Shown here: one piece after another, positions 45,453 through 54,030 of the stretch
Layout: each line of letters opens with the position of its first letter
Position numbering within the stretch: the first letter of the stretch is position 1
Source of the DNA: CBDFGK01 sp965247075
GTDB taxonomy: Bacteria > Pseudomonadota > Gammaproteobacteria > Pseudomonadales > Halieaceae
Assembly: GCA_965247075.1 (NCBI GenBank)
Contig: CBDFGK010000002.1
Coordinates: 248,001-312,000 of the forward strand
Reading direction: 5' to 3'
Length of the DNA: 64,000 nucleotides
Program-made: the position numbers and the translations under genes
Notes under the pieces: model-generated
Told to the model about the DNA's origin: nothing
The model's input: the letters and a program-made list of their open reading frames with translations, nothing else
Database searches by the model: none

Positions 45453-45953
45453 ATGAGCCGCGCAATCACAGCCCAACCCCTGACCCGGGATAGCTTCGCC
45501 GCCTTTGGCGAGGTGATTGAAGTGTCGGATCGCAACGATACCCGCGACATCAACTACGGCAACACCGTGCGCCATGACGAACTGGTGCGGGTCGAAGCTA
45601 CCGATGGTGAGGTGGTGATCAGTATTTTTCGCAGTCGGCCCGTGTCACAGCCATTTACGCTCGAATTGATGGAGCGTCATCCGCTGGGCAGCCAGTCGTT
45701 TATGCCCCTGTCATCCAATCCCTATCTGGTGGCGGTGGCGCCGCCCGGTGAACTGGACGCGTCGGCCATAGAAGTATTCCTGGCGGCGCCGGGGCAGGGT
45801 GTGAATTACCGCCGCGGTGTCTGGCATCACTACTGTATGGCACTGCAGGCAGAGAGTGATTTCCTCGTGGTTGACCGGGCCGGTGCCGGTGACAACTGCG
45901 ATGAGGTACGCTTGACCGGCGACGAGCAGATTCGCGTGGAGCTTGCCTCGTAA
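45453..45953 (+). CDS. allA: Ureidoglycolate lyase
   Basis: 166 residues with a cupin fold: LTRDSFAAFGEVIE, then ELMERHPLGSQSFMPL, FLAAPGQGVNYRRGVWHHY and FLVVDRAGAGDNC. It cleaves ureidoglycolate to glyoxylate and urea, the last step encoded in the operon. The ATG follows the uraH stop directly, and the guaD ATG follows its own stop directly. Confidence 0.93.
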   Translation: MSRAITAQPLTRDSFAAFGEVIEVSDRNDTRDINYGNTVRHDELVRVEATDGEVVISIFRSRPVSQPFTLELMERHPLGSQSFMPLSSNPYLVAVAPPGELDASAIEVFLAAPGQGVNYRRGVWHHYCMALQAESDFLVVDRAGAGDNCDEVRLTGDEQIRVELAS

Positions 45954-47252
45954 ATGGAAGCCTATCGCGCCAGCGTCCTGCATTTTCTCGACGACCCCGA
46001 CAGTGCGGGCGATGAGGAAAGCCACCGGTATTTTGACGATGGCCTGTTGCTGGTAGACGCCGGCCATATTGTTGAGCTGGGCTCGGCACAAGATCTGTTG
46101 CCCAGCTTGTCCCCGGATATCGAAGTGCAGACGTACACCGATGCGCTGCTCGTGCCGGGCTTCGTCGATACACACATCCACTACCCGCAAATGGATATGG
46201 TCGCCGCTTACGGTGCACAATTGCTGGAGTGGCTGGAGACCTACACGTATCCCACCGAACTGGGCTTTGCTGATGCCGACCATGCCGCCGGCGTGGCAGA
46301 GCGCTTTCTCGACCAACTGTTGCGCTGCGGTACCACCACCGCGTTGGTTTTTGGCACCGTGCATCCGCAATCTGTGGAGGCCTTTTTCGAGGCCTGTGAA
46401 CAGCGGCGGTTGCGTATGATTGCCGGCAAGGTATTGATGGATCGGCATGCGCCGGAAGCACTGCGAGATACCGCAGAGTCCGGCTACGTTGAGAGCAAGG
46501 TGCTGATAGAAAAATGGCACAACCGCGGCCGCCTGCGTTATGCCATTACGCCGCGATTTGCAGCCACCAGCAGCGAGCAGCAATTGGCCCTGGCGGGGCA
46601 GTTATTGGCCGAGCACCCGGGGGTCTGCCTGCATACCCACCTGTCGGAAAACCCGGCGGAGGTGGCCTGGGTCAAAGAGCTGTATCCCGACTGTAAACAC
46701 TATCTGGATACCTATGACCGGGCCGGTTTGCTGGGCCGGCACAGTGTCTTTGCCCACGGCCTACACCTGGAAGACGATGAGTGGCGGCGGCTGGCGGAAA
46801 CCCGCTCCAGTATTTCCTTTTGTCCCGCTTCCAACCTGTTTCTCGGCAGTGGCCTGTTTAACCTCAAACGCGCGGTGGCGGAAGGCATTGCGGTAGGTCT
46901 GGGCACCGATGTGGGTGCCGGCACCACCTTCTCTATCCTCGAGACCCTGGCCGATGCCTACAAGGTTGAACAGCTCAATGGCTACCAACTGACGCCCTTC
47001 AAATCGTTTTACCTGGCCACCCTGGGCGGCGCCCGCTGCCTCGATTGCGAGGACCTGATTGGAAATTTCCTGCCGGGGAAAGAAGCGGATTTCCTGATAC
47101 TCGACAAGTCTGCCACGCCGTTGCTGACCAATCGCATGAAACATTGCCGCGACCTGGCCGAACAATTGTTTGTGTTGGCCATGTTGGGTGATGATCGCTG
47201 TATTGCCCATACCTATGTCGCCGGCCAAGCGGCGCACAGCAGAACTCACTGA
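45954..47252 (+). CDS. guaD: Guanine deaminase
   Basis: 432 residues of the amidohydrolase family. The metal site is GFVDTHIHYPQMDMVAAYG, followed by ALVFGTVHPQSVEAFFEA, CLHTHLSENPAEV (His), FAHGLHLEDDEW (His) and GLGTDVGAGTTFS (Asp). It deaminates guanine to xanthine, feeding XdhAB. The HIHYPQMD and TDVGAGTTFSIL segments separate it from the 8-oxoguanine deaminase encoded later in the same operon. Confidence 0.92.
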   Translation: MEAYRASVLHFLDDPDSAGDEESHRYFDDGLLLVDAGHIVELGSAQDLLPSLSPDIEVQTYTDALLVPGFVDTHIHYPQMDMVAAYGAQLLEWLETYTYPTELGFADADHAAGVAERFLDQLLRCGTTTALVFGTVHPQSVEAFFEACEQRRLRMIAGKVLMDRHAPEALRDTAESGYVESKVLIEKWHNRGRLRYAITPRFAATSSEQQLALAGQLLAEHPGVCLHTHLSENPAEVAWVKELYPDCKHYLDTYDRAGLLGRHSVFAHGLHLEDDEWRRLAETRSSISFCPASNLFLGSGLFNLKRAVAEGIAVGLGTDVGAGTTFSILETLADAYKVEQLNGYQLTPFKSFYLATLGGARCLDCEDLIGNFLPGKEADFLILDKSATPLLTNRMKHCRDLAEQLFVLAMLGDDRCIAHTYVAGQAAHSRTH

Positions 47253-47264
47253 CGGACCGGCACC

Positions 47265-48461
47265 ATGGAAAGTTATTTTCTCGACTGGCTGCAACTGATC
47301 TTTCGCTGGATACACATGATAACCGGCGTGGCGTGGATCGGCGCCTCTTTCTACTTCGTGTGGCTGGATAACAACCTGGAAACGCCGCCGGACTGGAAGG
47401 CAGACAAGGGTATCAAGGGCGATCTCTGGGCCATCCACGGTGGCGGTATCTACGAGGTGGCGAAGTACCGGCTGGCACCGGACAAAATGCCCGAGACTTT
47501 GCACTGGTTCAAGTGGGAGGCTTACACCACCTGGTTGACCGGCATGGTGTTGATGATCCTGATGTTTTACATCGGCGCCGATGCCTACCTGATCGACCAG
47601 CGGATTGCCGACCTGAGCCAGTGGCAGGCCATCGGCATCGGGGTCGGATTTTTGCTGGGTGGCTGGATCATTTATGAACTGCTGTGTGCGACACCCTTGT
47701 CCGGCAACGGTTACCTGCTGGGTGGGGTGCTGGTGTTAATGGCGGTGGTGTTTTCCTATACGCTCACGCATTTATTCAGTGGTCGTGGCGCCTTCATCCA
47801 CATGGGTGCGGTAATCGGCACGATCATGGCGGGCAATGTGTTCCGGGTGATTATCCCCTCGCAAAAAGCGTTGGTGAGCGCAATCGAAGGGGGGCAGACG
47901 CCCGATCCCGCCTGGGGTATCAAGGCCAAGTTACGCTCTACTCACAACAACTACCTGACCTTGCCACTGCTGTTCATCATGATCAGCAATCACTACCCGG
48001 TGACCTATGCACATAAATATAACTGGTTGATATTATTGGCAATTATCGCAATCACGGCCTTTTCCCGGCATTATTTCAATCTCAAGCATCGCGGTATCAA
48101 CCAGCCAATCATCCTGGTGCTGTCACTGCTGGCGACCGGGGTATTGGCCTGGGTGGTGATGCCTGAGAGCCGGATGTCGGCCGTAGCCGGGGCCGGAGAA
48201 GTCCCGGTTCGCCAGATCGAGGGAATACTGCGCCAGCGCTGTGTCAGTTGCCATTCAGAGACGCCGGTCGACGACACCTTTACCGTGGCACCGGGCGGTG
48301 TGATGTTGGACAGCCTGGCACAGATGCGGCAGTGGGCACCGCGCATCAAGGCGCGGACCATCGATACACCGGATATGCCTTTTCTCAACAAAACCAATAT
48401 GACCGATGCAGAGCGCACTCTGGTCGCGCGCTGGATCGCGGCGGGGGCGCCATCACGATGA
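47265..48461 (+). CDS. puuD: Membrane urate oxidase with cytochrome c domain (PuuD type)
   Basis: 398 residues. About eight membrane helices begin WLQLIFRWIHMITGVAWIG and continue through GWIIYELLCATPLSGNGYL and FIHMGAVIGTIMAGNVFRV. A C-terminal domain follows with a single haem c site (QRCVSCH) and an axial Met candidate in DMPFLNKTNM. PuuD oxidises urate to 5-hydroxyisourate and sends electrons to the respiratory chain instead of making H2O2. No uricase of the soluble type is present, so this fills the gap between XdhAB and UraH. Confidence 0.92.
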   Translation: MESYFLDWLQLIFRWIHMITGVAWIGASFYFVWLDNNLETPPDWKADKGIKGDLWAIHGGGIYEVAKYRLAPDKMPETLHWFKWEAYTTWLTGMVLMILMFYIGADAYLIDQRIADLSQWQAIGIGVGFLLGGWIIYELLCATPLSGNGYLLGGVLVLMAVVFSYTLTHLFSGRGAFIHMGAVIGTIMAGNVFRVIIPSQKALVSAIEGGQTPDPAWGIKAKLRSTHNNYLTLPLLFIMISNHYPVTYAHKYNWLILLAIIAITAFSRHYFNLKHRGINQPIILVLSLLATGVLAWVVMPESRMSAVAGAGEVPVRQIEGILRQRCVSCHSETPVDDTFTVAPGGVMLDSLAQMRQWAPRIKARTIDTPDMPFLNKTNMTDAERTLVARWIAAGAPSR

Positions 48462-48517
48462 GTACGTATCAACGCCAGGTTCGCTGTCCAGCAGACGAGC
48501 TGGATATGGACTTCTGA
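48458..48517 (+). CDS. 19-codon ORF coupled to puuD
   Basis: An ATG overlapping the puuD stop (ATGA) opens a frame of 19 codons, MSTYQRQVRCPADELDMDF, then TGA. It could be a small peptide, a coupling device or a remnant of a lost gene. The next gene starts 75 bp further on. No similarity recognised. Confidence 0.25.
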   Translation: MSTYQRQVRCPADELDMDF

Positions 48518-48592
48518 AAACACCCGCGTGGGATCGCCGCGGTGGACTATGCCGCGCGAGCGCGCCGAGACCACAGGACTGGAGTTACTATT

Positions 48593-49939
48593 TTGTTATA
48601 TGGACTGGAAGACAATCCTCCGCCCTTAGCCAAGCTGCTCGCTGCCCTGCAACACCTGTTGGCCATCTTTGTCAGTATCATCACGGCACCGCTGTTGATC
48701 TGTATTGGCATGGGCCTGGAAGCCCGGGAAACCAGCTACATGATTAGCAGCGCCCTGGTTATCTCGGGGGTTGCGACCTATATACAAGTGCGGCGTTTTG
48801 GTCGGGTTGGTTCTGGCCTGCTGTCTATTCAGGGCACCAGTTTCACATTTGTCGGCCCGCTGATCTTTGCCGCGCACAGCATGCGCGACCAGTACAGCAC
48901 CGACCAATTGCTCGGTATTATTTTTGGCTGCACCATGGTCGGTGCGATCATGATGATGGTATTGAGTCAGTTTCTGCACCGCCTGCAGCGGGTGGTGACA
49001 CCCACTGTGACGGGTACCACGGTCATGATGCTGGGCCTGTCCCTGATCATGGTCACCGTCGACAACCTGGTGTTCGAGTACCGGCAGGCACTTGAGCAAG
49101 GCGGTGCCGCCTGGTTAGTACCTGCCTATGCAGTCAGTGTTATCCTTGTCATCAGTTTGATCGCCAGCCGTGCTTCGCCGTGGCTGCGGTTGGCGTCCAT
49201 CAGTCTTGGGCTGGGACTGGGCTACCTGGTGGCCTGGTGGGGTGGACAGGTGAACTTCGATACGATGCAGGAATTGCCAACATATTTCCTTCTGCGGCCC
49301 CTGCAATATAAACTTGGTTTTGACCTGGGGATATTTCTATCCCTGTTACCCATCTACCTGGTGACGGCGGCCGAGAGCATCGGCGACCTTACGGCAACGT
49401 CCAAGCTGTCCGGGCAACCCTTGGTCGGCGAGCCCTACTGGCGGCGCATCAAGGGTGGCGTGCTGGGTGACGGCTTTAATTCACTGCTGGCGGCAGTCTT
49501 TAATACCTTTCCCAACACCACCTTCAGTCAGAACAATGGCGTGATTCAGCTAACCGGTGTTGCCAGTCGCCATGTCGGCGTGTGGCTGGCGGCCATGCTG
49601 GTGATCATGGGCATGTTCCCGATCATGGGTGGTCTGTTCCAGGCTATGCCCAAGGGTTTGTTGTACGGGGCAACCTTGCTGATGTTTGCCCTGGTGGGCG
49701 TGTCCGGCTACCGGGTTTTGCAGTCCGCCGGCCCCGGTCGACGCAGTTGGGTGATCGTGATTGCATCCTTAACGCTGGGATTGGCCGCAACGCAACTGCC
49801 CGCAATAGTCGATGGATTGTCGCCGATGCTGGCCATGTTGCTGGGTTTCCCGGTTGCCACCACCACCGTCTGTGCGGTCCTGCTGGAACTACTATTGCCC
49901 AGGCCCGCCGTGGCCGGCGAGGTGATTGATGTCAGCTGA
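48593..49939 (+). CDS. NCS2 family purine permease (xanthine/urate type)
   Basis: About 448 residues from TTG at 48593, preceded by CTGGAG. This start gives the usual opening YGLEDNPPPLAKLLAALQH. A longer frame from GTG at 48542 adds residues not typical of the family. It has 14 predicted helices, the NCS2 segment IQGTSFTFVGPLI and the signature SQNNGVIQLTGVASRHVG. In this family the Q-N-x-G motif marks purine transporters (UacT, XanQ). It imports urate or xanthine by proton symport; exact preference is uncertain. Confidence 0.87.
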   Translation: MLYGLEDNPPPLAKLLAALQHLLAIFVSIITAPLLICIGMGLEARETSYMISSALVISGVATYIQVRRFGRVGSGLLSIQGTSFTFVGPLIFAAHSMRDQYSTDQLLGIIFGCTMVGAIMMMVLSQFLHRLQRVVTPTVTGTTVMMLGLSLIMVTVDNLVFEYRQALEQGGAAWLVPAYAVSVILVISLIASRASPWLRLASISLGLGLGYLVAWWGGQVNFDTMQELPTYFLLRPLQYKLGFDLGIFLSLLPIYLVTAAESIGDLTATSKLSGQPLVGEPYWRRIKGGVLGDGFNSLLAAVFNTFPNTTFSQNNGVIQLTGVASRHVGVWLAAMLVIMGMFPIMGGLFQAMPKGLLYGATLLMFALVGVSGYRVLQSAGPGRRSWVIVIASLTLGLAATQLPAIVDGLSPMLAMLLGFPVATTTVCAVLLELLLPRPAVAGEVIDVS

Positions 49940-51290
49940 ATTGAGTACCTGGATCAAGAATCCCCTGGCTTGTTTCACCGCCACAACCGCAGTGGGCGCC
50001 GGCGGACTTGTAGTGCGCGGTAAGTTGATAGTTGCAGTGTTGGAGTCGCGGCAGGCGCCTGCTGAGCCGGTCGACGTGGTGTTCGACGCCTCCCAGCACG
50101 TGTTGTTGCCGGGTCTAATCAGTACCCATCATCATTTCTACCAGACCCTGACCCGTGCACTGCCGGCCGCGCTGAACAAAGAGGTGTTCGACTGGCTGAA
50201 AAGCCTGTACCCGGTCTGGGCCGGACTGACGCCGGAAATGTTGCACTGTGCTACCCGCGTGGCATTGGCGGAGTTGCTGTTGTCCGGCTGTACCACAGCG
50301 GCGGATCACCACTATCTGTTTCCGCAAGGCTTGGATGACGCTGTGGATGTGCAGGTGGACGCCGCCAGTCAGATTGGCGCCCGGGTAACCCTGACCCGTG
50401 GGTCCATGTCTCTGGGACAGGATCAAGGTGGATTGCCGCCGCAATCCACGGTGCAGGATGAAGCGGTGATTCTTCGTGACAGCCAGCGCGTTATTGAAAA
50501 ATTTCACGATGCCGGGGAGGGGGCGATGGTGCAGATTGCCCTGGCGCCTTGCTCACCGTTTTCGGTCAGTGAATCGCTGATGCGCGACAGCGCAGAGCTG
50601 GCCCGGGAAAACGGTGTGATGTTGCACACCCACCTGGCGGAAACCCGGGATGAAGAGGATTTCTGTCGGGAGATGTTCGGCTGCCGGACAGTGGATTATC
50701 TGGAGCGGGCTGGCTGGTTGCATGAACGCACCTGGCTCGCTCACGGTATCCATTTTGACGATTCAGAGATTCAACGGCTGGGTGCGGCGGGGGTGGGTAT
50801 TGCCCACTGTCCCGGCTCTAACATGGTGTTGGCGTCGGGCATTTGCCGGAACCTGGAACTGGAAGCCGCGGGAGTCAAACTAGGCCTGGCAGTGGATGGC
50901 TCGGCCAGCAATGATGCCGGCAATATGATGGTAGAGGCGCGCTTGGCCCTGTACCTGCAGCGGCTGCGCTATGGTGCCGCCGCGGTCAGTCATCTCGACG
51001 CCCTGCGTTGGGCCACAGCCGGTTCCGCAGCGGTATTGGGACGTGATGATATTGGCCAACTGGCACCGGGCAAGCAGGCTGATCTGGCCCTGTTTAAACT
51101 CGATGATATTGCCTTCGCCGGCAGTCACGACCCGTTGGCGGCGCTGTTGCTGTGTGGTGCCCAACGCGCCGACAAGGTCATGGTTGCCGGTGAATGGAAG
51201 GTCAACGACGGCGCATTGCTCGACCTGGATCTGGCAGCGCTGATGGCGGAACAAACCCGGCTGGCCAGAGAGCTGGTCAGCAAACACTGA
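49929..51290 (+). CDS. 8-oxoguanine deaminase
   Basis: 453 residues, amidohydrolase family. Metal and substrate segments are LPGLISTHHHFYQTLTRALP, LSGCTTAADHHYLFP, RGSMSLGQDQGGLPPQ, HTHLAETRDEEDFC, AHGIHFDDSEI and VDGSASNDAGNMM. The HHHFYQTLTRA and SMSLG patterns match characterised 8-oxoguanine deaminases, which convert 8-oxoguanine to urate and so feed PuuD directly. ATG at 49929 overlaps the permease gene by 11 bp. Related deaminases (isoxanthopterin, chlorohydrolases) cannot be fully excluded. Confidence 0.83.
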   Translation: MSAELSTWIKNPLACFTATTAVGAGGLVVRGKLIVAVLESRQAPAEPVDVVFDASQHVLLPGLISTHHHFYQTLTRALPAALNKEVFDWLKSLYPVWAGLTPEMLHCATRVALAELLLSGCTTAADHHYLFPQGLDDAVDVQVDAASQIGARVTLTRGSMSLGQDQGGLPPQSTVQDEAVILRDSQRVIEKFHDAGEGAMVQIALAPCSPFSVSESLMRDSAELARENGVMLHTHLAETRDEEDFCREMFGCRTVDYLERAGWLHERTWLAHGIHFDDSEIQRLGAAGVGIAHCPGSNMVLASGICRNLELEAAGVKLGLAVDGSASNDAGNMMVEARLALYLQRLRYGAAAVSHLDALRWATAGSAAVLGRDDIGQLAPGKQADLALFKLDDIAFAGSHDPLAALLLCGAQRADKVMVAGEWKVNDGALLDLDLAALMAEQTRLARELVSKH

Positions 51291-51307
51291 GAAAAAGGAT
51301 GGGACGG

Positions 51308-52603
51308 ATGCAGATTTTAGAGAGATTGTTCAGCCTGAGTGAGCACAATACGCGGGTCAGCACAGAGTTGCTGGCGGGATTCACCACCTTTGTGACCATG
51401 GCCTACATCATTTTTGTGAACCCGCAGATAATGGCGTCTGCGGGCATGGACCAAGGCGCGAGTTTCGTCGCCACTTGCCTGGCGGCAGCCCTGGCCTGTT
51501 TCTTCATGGGCTTGTATGCCAACTGGCCGGTGGGCCTGGCTCCCGGTATGGGCCTGAATGCCTTCTTTACCTACACCGTGGTTGACGAAATGGGCTATAG
51601 CTGGCAGGTGGCGCTGGGAGCGGTTTTCCTGGCGGGTGTGCTGTTTGTCATCATGAGTATTACCCGGCTGCGTGCCTGGATGCTGAATAGTATTCCCACG
51701 GACCTGCGCATTGCCATGGGCTGCGGCGTGGGTCTGTTTATTGGTTTCATTGGTCTGCAAAGCGCCGGCATCATAGTCTCCAATCCTGCCACCATCCTGG
51801 CACTGGGGGATCTCACCCAGCCCGAGCCGATGCTGGCAGCGATGGGTTTCATCCTCATTGCGGCGCTCTCAGTGCGCCGGGTCACCGGGGCTATCATGCT
51901 CGGTGTGCTGGTGCTGACAGGGATTGGCCTGGCAACTGGGCTGGTGCAGTACCAGGGCCTGGTCTCACCACCGCCGGATATGGCGCCAACCTTTATGGCG
52001 CTGGATATTGCCGGCGCCTTCGATGTGGCCATGATCTCGGTGATTATTGCCATCCTGTTTGTAAACCTGTTCGACACCGCCGGCACCCTGATGGGGGTGG
52101 CCACACGAGCCGGCCTTATCAATGAACAGGGCCATATTGAGAATATGGACAAAGCGCTGAAGGCCGACAGTTCCTCCAGCGTGGTGGGTGCTTTCCTGGG
52201 TTGTGCGCCGGTAACCAGCTACGTGGAGAGTGCCGCCGGGGTTGAAGCGGGCGGTCGCACCGGACTGACTGCGGTAACCGTGGGTGTGCTGTTCCTGTTG
52301 GCCACGTTCTTTGCGCCACTGGCAGGCATGGTGCCGGCCTTTGCGACGGCAGGCGCCCTGGTTTACGTCGCTTTGCTTATGATGTCCGGCCTGCGCGCGC
52401 TGGACTGGGACGATGCCACCGAACTGATACCGGCGCTGCTAACCATCATCATGATCCCGCTGTCATTTTCAATCTCCAACGGCATTGCAGTGGGCTTTAT
52501 TACCTATGTCGGGGTAAAAACCCTGGCCGGTCGCGCGGCGCAAGTCAGCGCCGGTGCCTGGTTCCTGGGCGCTCTGTTCCTCGCCAAATTCACCTTCATG
52601 TAA
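51308..52603 (+). CDS. AzgA-type adenine/guanine/hypoxanthine permease
   Basis: About 431 residues. It opens LFSLSEHNTRVSTELLAGFT and has TFVTMAYIIFVNPQIMASAG, ANWPVGLAPGMGLNAFFTY, NLFDTAGTLMGVATRAGL and APVTSYVESAAGVEAGGRTG, all typical of the AzgA/PbuG branch. The start at 51308 has AAGGA about 9 nt upstream; an ATG at 51299 is too close to it. It imports purine bases for the operon. It is the last gene; the 131 bp after it hold nothing I recognise. Confidence 0.88.
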   Translation: MQILERLFSLSEHNTRVSTELLAGFTTFVTMAYIIFVNPQIMASAGMDQGASFVATCLAAALACFFMGLYANWPVGLAPGMGLNAFFTYTVVDEMGYSWQVALGAVFLAGVLFVIMSITRLRAWMLNSIPTDLRIAMGCGVGLFIGFIGLQSAGIIVSNPATILALGDLTQPEPMLAAMGFILIAALSVRRVTGAIMLGVLVLTGIGLATGLVQYQGLVSPPPDMAPTFMALDIAGAFDVAMISVIIAILFVNLFDTAGTLMGVATRAGLINEQGHIENMDKALKADSSSSVVGAFLGCAPVTSYVESAAGVEAGGRTGLTAVTVGVLFLLATFFAPLAGMVPAFATAGALVYVALLMMSGLRALDWDDATELIPALLTIIMIPLSFSISNGIAVGFITYVGVKTLAGRAAQVSAGAWFLGALFLAKFTFM

Positions 52604-52734
52604 AAATTGCTCAAAGGGTCATATTTCCCGCTTTTTAGGTAATGTAATTCAAGCCTCTCGTTAGTTGCATGTATCCGGGCGGCGCATACTCAAACAACTC
52701 ACCGAGCGCAGCTACAGTCGTGCCGCTGTTCGTA

Positions 52735-54030
52735 TTACCGCCGGCCCGGCGATTCAGGCTCCTCCACAGCCGTCTGTAATAACTTGATCTGATTATTCAA
52801 CCAGGCACTGAGCCAGAAGTTTACGCTATCCTGTAGCAGTTCCTGATGCGCTTCGATCATCGCGCTGACTGCTGCCAACTGACCCGGCTGTTGAGATAAC
52901 ACCACCTCCAACAAATGAATCGCCTGTTCAGGTTTGTGCTCGGCAAGTTTACGGCGAGCGCGCTCAATAACGGCTTCGGTACCAGCCAGCTCCAGCAGAT
53001 CGGCATGTATCGCTGTCTGCGGTACGCCGCACAGCTCGGTGGTAGAGTGATGATGAAACCAGCCGGCATAGTTCTCCCATATGGCGCGCACACTCCAGGA
53101 CACCTTGCCGTAACCCTGCCCTACCTCAAATTCAGGTGGCAACTGAATTTCCTGCATCAGCGTGTGCACGTCCTTACCCTCATTCATGCCCTTCACGGTC
53201 TCATCATGTACATACATAATGGCGCCGTGTAAGGCAGTGAGTTCGGCATCAATCATCTCGGCGCCAACCACCGGTGCGTGGTGTCCGTAGCAAATCATCT
53301 CGGCGCCCAGCTCTTTTACTACTTGCACTGCGGCCGCCACGGTCAGCGCGTCGCGGTAACGATCACCACGAATGGTCACCAGGTTGGGAAAGTGCCCGAA
53401 GGGACAACCAAACAGGTTGCCGGTAAAACAAATCCTGTGCTGCGGCAACCAGACAATCAACGAATCGTTGGTCTCGGCGCCGGCGACACCAATGAGTTCA
53501 ATAGCGAGGTCACCCACAGAAAATGTATAACGGTCGTCGAACAAAACGTCGGCGGTAGGTGCATCCTGCGCCGGGTACTCCGTGTAGCCCTGTTCCGCGT
53601 AATAGGCGAACAGGTCGGCGAACTTGTCGGCAAATGCAAATGCCGATCGATTGCCACGAAAGGCGGTCAGCCTGGTGTCATAATCCTGGTGCTCCGGATT
53701 GTTGGCCTGGGCAATCACCTGCAAGCCGGGATGTTGCTCGCGAAAATAGCCAACCCCGCCGACATGGTCAACATGCCCCTGGGTGAGGATCAGGTGCTTG
53801 ACCGGCGCATCGGAAAAGTCGTCAAAGTTGCGTTTGACCACCGGCGCCTCCATCCCCATGCCCGAGTTGATCTGGATATTGCCGTCACTGGTCTGCAACA
53901 GGTAACAGTTGGAGAAACCCTCTGACAATACAATAAGGTCATTAATGCGCTCACCACCAAAACGGGCTGCATTGGGTTCCACCGGTCGGCTTTTGTAAAT
54001 TGGATTTCTCATGTTGAACTCTGCACTCAC
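52735..54030 (-). CDS. MBL-fold hydrolase with alkyl-sulfatase-like C-terminus
   Basis: 431 residues. The metal motif is LTQGHVDHVGGVGYF (HxHxDH relaxed to GHVDHVGG), with a second ligand segment IVWLPQHRICFTGNLFG and GHHAPVVGAE. The C-terminal ~130 residues are helical, as in the dimerisation domain of alkylsulfatases. It is coupled by GTGA overlap to the sulfotransferase gene upstream, which suggests a paired sulfate-ester system, one enzyme adding and one removing (inference). An ATG at 54012 is an alternative start. Confidence 0.75.
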   Translation of the reverse strand: MSAEFNMRNPIYKSRPVEPNAARFGGERINDLIVLSEGFSNCYLLQTSDGNIQINSGMGMEAPVVKRNFDDFSDAPVKHLILTQGHVDHVGGVGYFREQHPGLQVIAQANNPEHQDYDTRLTAFRGNRSAFAFADKFADLFAYYAEQGYTEYPAQDAPTADVLFDDRYTFSVGDLAIELIGVAGAETNDSLIVWLPQHRICFTGNLFGCPFGHFPNLVTIRGDRYRDALTVAAAVQVVKELGAEMICYGHHAPVVGAEMIDAELTALHGAIMYVHDETVKGMNEGKDVHTLMQEIQLPPEFEVGQGYGKVSWSVRAIWENYAGWFHHHSTTELCGVPQTAIHADLLELAGTEAVIERARRKLAEHKPEQAIHLLEVVLSQQPGQLAAVSAMIEAHQELLQDSVNFWLSAWLNNQIKLLQTAVEEPESPGRR

